DNA of 64,000 bases, from contig CAJXZP010000009.1 of the NCBI GenBank assembly GCA_913062955.1, positions 25,088 to 89,087 of the forward strand, given 5' to 3'. The stretch is from an uncultured Flavobacteriales bacterium (GTDB taxonomy: Bacteria; Bacteroidota; Bacteroidia; Flavobacteriales_G; Salibacteraceae). This document shows, one piece after another, positions 17,124 through 25,600 of the stretch (position 1 is its first letter; each line of letters opens with the position of its first letter). Made by a program: the position numbers and the translations under genes. The notes under the pieces are model-generated. The model was not told the origin of the DNA. It saw only the letters and a list, made by a program, of their open reading frames with translations, and ran no database searches.

Positions 17124-17732
17124 ATGGCAAATACGAACATCGGTTTATTTTTTGGAACGTTTAACCCCATTCATGTAGGTCATCTTATACTGGGGAACTT
17201 TATGGCACAAGTGCCACAAATTGACCAAGTGTGGTTTGTGGTGACGCCTAGAAATCCCTTCAAATCAAAAGATACCTTATTGGCGGATGTGCATCGATTG
17301 GCATTGGTTCGAGAGGCCATAGAGGATAACCCAAGATTGGAAGCTTCGAATATTGAGTTTGACATGCCTCAACCCAATTATACGGTGAAGACCCTAGCGG
17401 TTCTATCCGAAAAGTACCCCGATAAAAACTTCACCTTGATTATGGGGGAAGATAATTTGAGAGGGTTTCATAAATGGAAAAACTACGAAGTTATTTTAGA
17501 AAATTATGACGTTTTGGTGTACCCACGTGTATATACTGAAAATGAAATCCCCGTAGTTTCTGAAAAGGAAAAAGAATTATTAAATCATCCTAAAGTGCAA
17601 TTGGTAGATGCGCCTTTGATGAAGGTTTCTTCCAGTACCATCCGTACTATGATTGCGCAAGGGAAAGATGTGCAGTACATTCTTCCGCATAAAGTATATA
17701 CCTACGTAAACGAAATGAATTTCTATAAATAA
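17124..17732 (+). CDS. nadD: nicotinate-nucleotide adenylyltransferase
   Basis: NadD adenylylates nicotinate mononucleotide to deamido-NAD during NAD synthesis. The 202-residue product has the nucleotidyltransferase motif FFGTFNPIHVGHL near the N-terminus (GxFxPxHxGH) and the C-terminal VSSSTIRTMI, which is the ISSTxIR signature. The intervening TLIMGEDNLRGFHKWKNYEVIL holds the substrate-discriminating segment. The length is typical. It lies 2 bp after gmk, and its last base overlaps the next gene's first. Confidence 0.95.
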   Translation: MANTNIGLFFGTFNPIHVGHLILGNFMAQVPQIDQVWFVVTPRNPFKSKDTLLADVHRLALVREAIEDNPRLEASNIEFDMPQPNYTVKTLAVLSEKYPDKNFTLIMGEDNLRGFHKWKNYEVILENYDVLVYPRVYTENEIPVVSEKEKELLNHPKVQLVDAPLMKVSSSTIRTMIAQGKDVQYILPHKVYTYVNEMNFYK

Positions 17733-18718
17733 TGAAAGTAAAAGTCCTCATTATTCGATTTAGTTCTATTGGCGACATAGTGTTGACCACTCCCGTAATT
17801 CGTAACGTCAAACAGCAATTAAATGAGGGGGATGTAGAAGTTCACTTCTTATCCAAAAAGGCATTCTCGGGTATTTTGGAAAACAATCCATACATTGATA
17901 AATTGCATTTAATTGATGAAAAGGTAGCTCCAATTTTACCCGAACTATTGGAAGAGCGTTTTGATTATATTTTTGATTTACACAAGAATTTAAGATCTTC
18001 TCAAGTCAAGCGTGGATTAGGAATCATGGATTTTTCATTTAAGAAGTACAATATTCAGAAATGGATTTTGGTAAACTTTAAAGTGAATAAAATGCCGGAT
18101 TTGCATATCGTAGATCGTTACATGGAAACCACCAAAGCCTTTGGTATAGTGAATGACCAAAAGGGACTAGATTATTATATTCCGAAAAAGGATGAGGTGG
18201 CTTTATCTCAATTTTCATCCGCATTTCAAAATGGATTTATTGCCTTTGCTATTGGAGGTCAACATGAAGGGAAAATGCTTCCGAATTATAAAATCATTGA
18301 AATTTGTAATGCCTTGAAGCAACCGGTTATTCTTTTAGGCGGTAAGGAAGATGAACCGAATGGAAATGTCATTATGGAAACAGCATCCAATACGGTGTTT
18401 AATGCTGCGGGTAAATTTTCGTTAAACCAAAGTGCTTCCATTTTAAACCAGTCCATGTGTGTCATTACACACGATACCGGATTGATGCATATCGCCTCTG
18501 CGTTAAAAAAGAAAGTGATTTCAATTTGGGGAGCTACGGTTCCGGAGTTTGGAATGTATCCGTACCTACCCGGTGATGGATCAAAAATTATTGAACCTAA
18601 TGGGGTTTCAAGACCCTATTCAAAACTCGGTAATAAGCAGTGGTATAAACCTGCTTTTACGGGCATGGAAAAAATTGATGTGCTTGAGGTCATTGAGTCG
18701 GTCAATTTGTTTTCGTAA
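17732..18718 (+). CDS. glycosyltransferase family 9 (heptosyltransferase-like)
   Basis: GT9 enzymes add heptose or related sugars to lipopolysaccharide core at the cytoplasmic face. The 328-residue product begins MKVKVLIIRFSSIGDIVLTTPVIR, the characteristic family start with the catalytic SSIGD aspartate. The C-terminal donor-binding region contains AFAIGGQHEGK and ITHDTGLMHIASALKKKVISIWG. The start overlaps nadD by one base, so it is translated as part of the yicC-gmk-nadD operon. The exact donor sugar is unknown; many Bacteroidota make LPS cores lacking heptose. Confidence 0.9.
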   Translation: MKVKVLIIRFSSIGDIVLTTPVIRNVKQQLNEGDVEVHFLSKKAFSGILENNPYIDKLHLIDEKVAPILPELLEERFDYIFDLHKNLRSSQVKRGLGIMDFSFKKYNIQKWILVNFKVNKMPDLHIVDRYMETTKAFGIVNDQKGLDYYIPKKDEVALSQFSSAFQNGFIAFAIGGQHEGKMLPNYKIIEICNALKQPVILLGGKEDEPNGNVIMETASNTVFNAAGKFSLNQSASILNQSMCVITHDTGLMHIASALKKKVISIWGATVPEFGMYPYLPGDGSKIIEPNGVSRPYSKLGNKQWYKPAFTGMEKIDVLEVIESVNLFS

Positions 18719-18825
18719 CCAGGCCTAAATAATGGTAAACCATTAGAAATAATCCCCGCTTATATCTTTTGTTTGTAAGGAAGAAGTGACGCTTCAATTG
18801 TTGCTTTAATTTAAAATTCCTTTCC

Positions 18826-19299
18826 ATGAAACGTTTCCTAATCATTGCATTGCTTTTCGCATGCACTCCAGTTATTTCGATGGCCCAAAAAGTAATTTCT
18901 GCTCAAGGGGGTAGTTATTCTAATTTCTATGGAAAATTAGACTTCACGGTTGGAGAACTGGTCATTCGTACATTGGACAATGGGTCGAATAGCTTAACAC
19001 AGGGTTTTCATCAAACCCACTTGGTGGTTTCAAGTATACAAGACTTAGCGCATGAATTAAATGTTCGCATTTATCCTAACCCAGTTATGTATCAATTAAC
19101 CGTAAAGTTTAGTGAATTACAATATGGTAAGAGGATAGAAATACTTGATTTAAATGGGAAGTTAGTAAAGACGCAAAGGTTGACGGCTATGGAAACCACC
19201 ATTAATGTTCAAGAATTAGCGGCAGGAGTTTATTTGCTGCGCTTAATAAATAAAGAAGGACAATACCTGAAAACCTACCAAATTCACAAACTAAACTAA
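18826..19299 (+). CDS. short secreted protein with T9SS type A sorting domain
   Basis: The 157-residue protein has a signal peptide (MKRFLIIALLFACTPVISMAQ), a short segment with GKLDFTVGELVIRTL and LTQGFHQTHL, and a T9SS C-terminal domain (IYPNPVMYQLTVKF, IEILDLNGKLVKTQ, LAAGVYLLRLI). Almost the whole mature protein is therefore a sorting domain with a small N-terminal module commonly seen in Bacteroidota. It is only 10 bp upstream of the fibre-like gene, so the two are likely co-expressed. A near-promoter TATCTTTTG occurs at 18763-18771. Confidence 0.85.
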   Translation: MKRFLIIALLFACTPVISMAQKVISAQGGSYSNFYGKLDFTVGELVIRTLDNGSNSLTQGFHQTHLVVSSIQDLAHELNVRIYPNPVMYQLTVKFSELQYGKRIEILDLNGKLVKTQRLTAMETTINVQELAAGVYLLRLINKEGQYLKTYQIHKLN

Positions 19300-19309
19300 A
19301 CCAGTAATT

Positions 19310-22300
19310 ATGAAAACCAAAATACTTTTAATACTCGCTATCTTTGCATTTTGTTTTAACGCAAATGCGCAATCCCCTTATTCTTTCAATTACCAATCGG
19401 TGATTAGAGATGCAGGTGGAAATGTTTTAGCAAATACCAATGTTGGACTTCAATTGACCATTCTTAAAGGAAGTGCTACGGGATTAGTTACCTATCAAGA
19501 AAATCATAATTTAACCTCGAATGATTTCGGGTTAATACATCTCCAAATTGGAACAGGAATAATTGGTTTTGGTGAGTTTGATACTCTTTTATGGGGCGAA
19601 GGGCCCTACTTTATGCAAGTCGGAATGGATTTTTCGGGTGGTGCTAATTACCAAACCATGGGAACTACGCAATTGGTTAGTGTGCCTTATGCATTGCATG
19701 CACGTACAGCCGATAGTATAGTTGGCGGTAATGTGAATGAGGGAGATCCCATTTTTGGAGCTTCCATAGCCGCTAATATTTCGAGTACGGATACTAGCAA
19801 TTGGAATGCGCACACTATGGACACCGATACACAATTAGATTCTACTGGTATAGCTTCTTTGGGGTTTGTTTCGGGAGCCCATACTACAGATACCCAGTTA
19901 TCAGAAACGGATGTGGATGCTTTTGTCGCCAACAACGGTTATCTAACTACAGAGGTTGATGGGGACACCACCAATGAAATTCAAACGCTAACTATTGGAA
20001 ATGATACGCTATATCTTTCAGGAGGTGGGTATGTTAAACTACCCGTTTCCGTGGTTGGTTTCAACGGACAATATACCAACCTGATTGGTGCTCCAGTGAA
20101 TGTTAGTCATTTCACTAATGATGCGGGTTACTTAATCACCGAAATGGATGGTGACCCGACCAATGAAATTCAAACCTTATCTTTTAATAATGATACCATG
20201 TATTTATCGAATGGTGGAGGCGTAGATTTGAGTGGATATGATAACTCAGCAGCTATCAATTTGAATGCTGTAGCGATAACAGGAAACACCTCTAATATTT
20301 CCACGAATACGGGTAATATCTCTACGAATAATTCGGGAATTGCTAGCAATGTAACTGCAATTAGTACAAATGCTTCAGGAGTTTCTGCAAATGGAACCGC
20401 AATTTCAGGTAATACTTCTAGTATTTCCACTAATAATACGGCAATAGGCGGAAACACGACTAATATTACAGCCAATGCATCTACTATGAACACGCATATA
20501 TTAAATGATTTAGATACAGATTCTTCCAACGAAATTCAAAGCCTTAGTTTACTAGGAACAAGTCTTTCTATTTCTGGTGGCAATACAGTCAACCTTCGGG
20601 ATGCATCTGTATGGGATACCAATGCAATTGGAGCCTATTATTTGGGGAGTGTGGGTATCGGTACAAATTCTCCGGCATTCAAACTTCATGTTATGGATGA
20701 TTCAGTGGCTATCTATGGATTAAGTTCTGCTCAAACATCAAATAATTGGCAAAACATAGGAGTGCACGGAGATGTAAATACGGCATCAAACCCGGGTAGA
20801 GGAGTTTTTGGAAGTGCCTATGGTGCAAATTATGGAATGGCAGTTAGAGGTGAGGCATCCACCGGTGCAGAGAATCATGGAGTTTCAGGTATCTCTTTGT
20901 CAACACCTTCTAATTCTATTAACCAATTTGGTGTTTATGGAGAGGCTCGAAAAGGATGGAGTGCAGTAAACGCTGGTACTGGAAATCATTGGGGGGGCTA
21001 TTTTATTTCAACCGGATCAGGAGGATTTACGGTTGGAGCATCAGGAACTGCCACTACTCTTGGCACAGGTTCTAATAGAGGCATATCAGGAACAGCAAAC
21101 AGTAATACGGCTTCTGATAATTTTGGTACCATAGGTTTTGCAAGTGGAACCATTTCAGGGATAAACAGAGGGGCTTATGGTCAAGCGTCCAATAGTACGG
21201 GTACTAATTACGGAATGCAAGGTGTGGCAAGTGGAGCAGGACTTAACCAAACTGGAGTGTATGGTTATTCAAATGGTACTGCAGGTAATAATTATGGGGT
21301 AGATGGAACTACCGAAGCAACAGGTGCTGAAAATGTAGGGACTGGAGGTTTTGCCTATGGTATAAATACAGGAAGCAATAAAAACTTTGGAATGTATGGT
21401 TTCGCTCAAAATGCCGATACTAATTACGGAGTTTATGCTACGGTTACGGGAGCAGATAATGTAAATTACGGGGTGTATTCAGAAGTAGATGGCGGGACTA
21501 TAAATAATTATGCCGTCTATGGGAAAAACAGTTCTACAGGGTCAAGTAGTAACTCTTTCGGTGTTTATGGTTTGTCAGATGGGGTTTCTACATCCTCAAA
21601 CTGGGGTATAAATGGTTCTGCAACTGGTTCTGCAGGTACGGGTTCCCAAAACACGGGAGTTTTAGGTTCGACAGATGGTGCCGCAAGTTTTAATATAGGG
21701 GTATTAGGTAATGCATTTGGTACGGGTACTTCTAACTATGGGGTTTATTCTATTGCTTCAAATGGAACAAATAATTATGCGGGTTACTTTAGCGGTGATG
21801 TTACCATTACGGGTAACTTAAATGTAACGGGTTCCATTGCGAAAGGAAGTGGTACATTTAAAATTGATCATCCATTAGATCCGGAAAATAAGTATTTGGT
21901 TCACAGTTTTGTAGAATCACCGGAAATGATGAATATATATAGTGGTAATATCACTACGGATGCTCAAGGTTTTGCAACGGTTGAATTACCCGCTTATTTT
22001 GATGCCGCAAATAAAGATTTTAGATATCAACTTACGGTAATGGGCTCATTTGCTCAGGCAATTATTAAAGAGAAAATTTCAGATAACAAATTTGTGGTAC
22101 AAACCAATAATCCAAATATTGAAGTGAGCTGGCAAGTAACGGGTGTACGGTCTGATAAATATGCGGAAGCCAATAGAGTGGTAGTTGAAGTTGAAAAAAC
22201 GAAAAAAGGAACTTATCTGCACCCAGAAGTTTACGGTATGTCGGCTGATAAATCGGAAAATGCAGATAGTGAAAACCTAAATCAAGGGGATAGTGAAAAC

Positions 22301-22420
22301 GTAACAAATAGTTCAAGCAGCTCAAAAAATAATATTTCGAAATTGCTGGAAGAAAAGAAAAAATCCAACAATGTAATAGTTTCACCTATTGCCGAAGAAA
22401 AGTCAATACAAGAAAAATAA
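19310..22420 (+). CDS. large Asn/Gly/Ser-rich fibre-like surface protein
   Basis: The 1036-residue protein has a signal peptide (MKTKILLILAIFAFCFNANAQ) and a Bacteroidota N-terminal module (FNYQSVIRDAGGNVLANTNV, then QLVSVPYALHARTAD). Residues about 310-400 are a low-complexity run of IS(T/G)N-type units resembling the Asn/Ser coiled or beta-roll stalks of phage tail fibres. Residues about 460-820 hold many degenerate units ending in NYGVYG, FGVYG or similar, suggesting a beta-solenoid. A C-terminal domain with DHPLDPENKYLVHSF and ASWQVTG-like strands follows, as in tail-fibre-like proteins. The end is charged and lacks a T9SS sorting domain, so its export route is unclear. It probably pairs with the short T9SS protein 10 bp upstream. 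Confidence 0.8.
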   Translation: MKTKILLILAIFAFCFNANAQSPYSFNYQSVIRDAGGNVLANTNVGLQLTILKGSATGLVTYQENHNLTSNDFGLIHLQIGTGIIGFGEFDTLLWGEGPYFMQVGMDFSGGANYQTMGTTQLVSVPYALHARTADSIVGGNVNEGDPIFGASIAANISSTDTSNWNAHTMDTDTQLDSTGIASLGFVSGAHTTDTQLSETDVDAFVANNGYLTTEVDGDTTNEIQTLTIGNDTLYLSGGGYVKLPVSVVGFNGQYTNLIGAPVNVSHFTNDAGYLITEMDGDPTNEIQTLSFNNDTMYLSNGGGVDLSGYDNSAAINLNAVAITGNTSNISTNTGNISTNNSGIASNVTAISTNASGVSANGTAISGNTSSISTNNTAIGGNTTNITANASTMNTHILNDLDTDSSNEIQSLSLLGTSLSISGGNTVNLRDASVWDTNAIGAYYLGSVGIGTNSPAFKLHVMDDSVAIYGLSSAQTSNNWQNIGVHGDVNTASNPGRGVFGSAYGANYGMAVRGEASTGAENHGVSGISLSTPSNSINQFGVYGEARKGWSAVNAGTGNHWGGYFISTGSGGFTVGASGTATTLGTGSNRGISGTANSNTASDNFGTIGFASGTISGINRGAYGQASNSTGTNYGMQGVASGAGLNQTGVYGYSNGTAGNNYGVDGTTEATGAENVGTGGFAYGINTGSNKNFGMYGFAQNADTNYGVYATVTGADNVNYGVYSEVDGGTINNYAVYGKNSSTGSSSNSFGVYGLSDGVSTSSNWGINGSATGSAGTGSQNTGVLGSTDGAASFNIGVLGNAFGTGTSNYGVYSIASNGTNNYAGYFSGDVTITGNLNVTGSIAKGSGTFKIDHPLDPENKYLVHSFVESPEMMNIYSGNITTDAQGFATVELPAYFDAANKDFRYQLTVMGSFAQAIIKEKISDNKFVVQTNNPNIEVSWQVTGVRSDKYAEANRVVVEVEKTKKGTYLHPEVYGMSADKSENADSENLNQGDSENVTNSSSSSKNNISKLLEEKKKSNNVIVSPIAEEKSIQEK

Positions 22421-22441
22421 AAAGTAATGAAAGTGGTCGTT

Positions 22442-22493
22442 CGTTTAACAAAAGAGATTTCGTTTAAGTCATACGTTTAAAGTACGTTTTTAA
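22442..22493 (+). repeat. cluster of CGTTTAA direct repeats
   Basis: CGTTTAA occurs at 22442, 22461 and 22474, with a degenerate CGTTTTTAA at 22485. The spacing is irregular (19, 13 and 11 bp). The cluster sits between the fibre-like gene and its terminator-like hairpin, so it would be in the 3' untranslated part of that transcript. No function is evident. Confidence 0.4.
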
Positions 22494-22501
22494 AGATGGG
22501 T

Positions 22502-22534
22502 GAAAAGGCAAACGTTGAGTTCGCCTTTTCTATA
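22502..22534 (+). terminator. intrinsic terminator-like hairpin
   Basis: GAAAAGGC and GCCTTTTC form an 8-bp stem that can extend inward through AAC/GTT after one mismatch. It lies about 80 bp after the fibre-like gene and is followed by a loosely T-rich stretch. Confidence 0.6.
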
Positions 22535-22651
22535 CCGCTTTTTAATGGATAAGTTGTCTAAACGTAATCCACGTCCTATTTTCGTATTAACATAAGCAAC
22601 TAATGTATTTCTAAAACGTCTTCTTTCATAACCACATTAAAGCGATATCTT

Positions 22652-25600
22652 TTGCGTAAAAACTCATCCTTATTATTTGCCATTATTAGTTATTTCGCGG
22701 TAACGATATTCTTATTTATTGGCACTCCTTTATCTGCGCAATATTGGTTGCAAAAAGCCGGTGGAATAACCATTGACGAAGCAGCGGATGTTGCATTAGA
22801 TCCTTTAAATAATGCCTATACCGTAGGGTATTTTACTGGGCAAGCATTTTTTGGAGGGAGTGTAATAACCGCAGTTGGTGCTACGGATGTTTTTGTAAGC
22901 AAAACGGATAACTCGGGCAATTTTGCATGGATGGTTCGTGCCGGTGGTTCGGAGTCCGATAAAGCAGAAGCAGTAGCGGTAGATGCATTGGGGAATGTGT
23001 ATGTGACCGGGTATTTTTCTGGGACCGCATATTTCGGGACTAATTCCTTAATTTCATCGGGTTTACAAGATGTGTATGTAGCTAAATACAACACTTCTGG
23101 AGTTCTTCAATGGGTCACGCAAGCGGGGGGCAGTGCGTCCGATATTGGTTTTGGTATTGATGTCAATAATTTAGGAGAAGTATTCCTTACCGGTTCATTT
23201 AAATCTACAGCCACATTTGGAATGCATTCGGTAACCGCAGCGAATGCCACAAGTGATATTTTTATTGCGAAATTAGATACATCTGGGGTCTTTGAATGGG
23301 TGAAATCAGGAACGGGTAATTATCCAAATCGGGGTAGATCCTTGGGAACAGATAATTTCGGTAATGTTTATGTGACCGGACAATTCAGTGATACCATCAT
23401 TTTTGATCAAGTTCACAATAACCAAAGTCAAAATATAATTTTCTTGGTAAAACTCGACTCCAATGGTGTTGAGAAATGGTTTACCACTATGGATGGCGCT
23501 ATTTCCAATGTGGTAAATGATATGGCAGTTGACGGTTCAGGTAACTTATTTGTAACCGGTGATTTTAGTGGAATACTCAGTGTTTACGATATAAATACAG
23601 GGGTGTCCTCCGCCATTTCTAGTACGTTCACCCATTCCATATTTACGGCTAAATATGATAGCTCAGGACTTTGGGTGCAAAAGGGAGCTGTGGGTTCTAA
23701 TAATCCAATTTCTGCGAAGAGTATCGCAAATGATGCCGCAGGGAATTTCTATATTGGAGGGTATTTTGAATGTGATTTCACGGAGTTTTCGAATAGCTAT
23801 GGAGCGGCCAATTTTTTGTCGGTGGGTAGTAAGGATGTTTTTGTAGCTAAATTTAATGCCAATGGATCTTGGGATTATAGCCGGAATATTGGCGGCTCAT
23901 ATGAAGATGTTTGTTACGGTATTGACGTTAGTTCTTCTGGCGAAATTCATGCAGCCGGTAGTTTTTCAGGTGATTTACACATACCTATATCCGCTAACTT
24001 TTCCGCTACTAACCTTTCGTTTTGGACCACGGCTGGATGCGGTTTAAGTAATAATTATTGCGGTGATTCTGCTTATGGAAGTTATAAAACACTAAGTGCT
24101 CAAGGAAATAAGGACTTTTTTATTATCAATGGGTTTGACCCAAATAGAGAACCTTTTGATTTTTATATACGTTCAGGTACCAGTTGTGTAAAGGACCTTA
24201 TTCCAGTTTGTATCGAAAACTGTGCAGATACAGTTAGAGGTTGCGGATCCGTTACTTTAACGGTAAATACCGAAATCTGTACGAGCATAGCACCGGTAAT
24301 GGGGTATCACTGGAATGGATGGAACAGCAGTAGTTTAATGTTAACGGTGGTTTCTTCGGGTTGGAATTACCTGGAAGTGAAACATCCCGATCTTTGTTTT
24401 ATTCAAACAGACTCTATTTATGTGGTGATAGATACACTACCGTCTCTTCCATATATTTCAGATGGAAAACATTTTAACCATATGGAATTAGTTACGGAGC
24501 CCGTTCATTTATGTACACCAGACACAACGATGCTTACCGGAGGTGGTTTTTCTTTGTCGGATACCTATTGGTGGACAGGTCCGGGGATAGCTGCTGGAGT
24601 TTATGATTCCAATATTATTGTTTCCATGGAAGGTACTTATTCATTCCATGTGCTTTCTCCTATGGGGTGTTCCATTTCAAATACTGTTTTAGTAAAAGAA
24701 AACTTACCCTTACCTCCCTTTAATTTACAAATGTTAATGAGCGATACGGTAACGGTTTGCTTTCCTGATCCATTCACGGTTCAGTTGTACGATAGCGTTT
24801 CAAATCCTTCGGCAGCCCCAGGGTGTTTAACAACTAACATATTTGCAGGGTCTTCCCTTTGGGGGAGCGATAGTGGACTGGTATATCAAACTTTTTGTGA
24901 TGCCTACGCCAATTTTGAAGTCGACTCCTCAGGACTGTATACGATTTATGATACCACCATTCGAGAAAATTATTGTTACCAAGATACCCATACCGTTTTT
25001 CAATCTGTATATGTGCAGGTATATCCCAAACCTGTGGTATTGCCGTTTCCAATTACCTTGGTAGGTAATGCGATTATTTGCCCGGGTGGAACTAATGAAC
25101 TCAATGCAAGCGGGGCTCCCAATTATGAATGGTTTGGTACGGGTGTAAATGGTAACTCAGATAGCACCATTTTTGTCTCTAATCCAGGAATTTACAGAGT
25201 GCAGTCTACCGTTATTGATACCAATTCCTTTGGCTGTATAGGACAGGTTGTTATTTCCGAATCAATAAATATTAGCTTAAAAATACAGCCAACCATTACC
25301 ACGACCGATTACATTATTTGTCCTGGTTCATCTGTTACTCTATCGAGTAGCGAACCCATCGGAAATGCTTGGGAAGGTCCCAATGGCCCTATTCCTGGAG
25401 GTTCAACAGTTTCCGTTTCCGATCCCGGAAGCTATTTTTCGGTGGTGAATGATGCAGATAGTTGTGGGTTAGTCTCCAATACAATTACCTTATATCATTA
25501 TACCACTCCTAAATTGGTAGCTATTGGCGATACTGTTTTATGTCCCGGTGCAACTACGTTATTATTCGTTCAGGCTAACTCAAGTGCTATCATTACCTGG

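Noticed and set aside
20280-20480. short tandem repeats considered as a CRISPR array
   Set aside because: The units are degenerate, in frame, and encode the ISTN-type stalk. Spacing is codon-driven and there are no unique spacers.
20170-20529. 119-residue minus-strand ORF, hydrophobic with repeats
   Set aside because: Its repetitive Val/Ile/Pro sequence is the reverse complement of the Asn/Ser stalk repeats of the fibre gene. It is not an independent gene.
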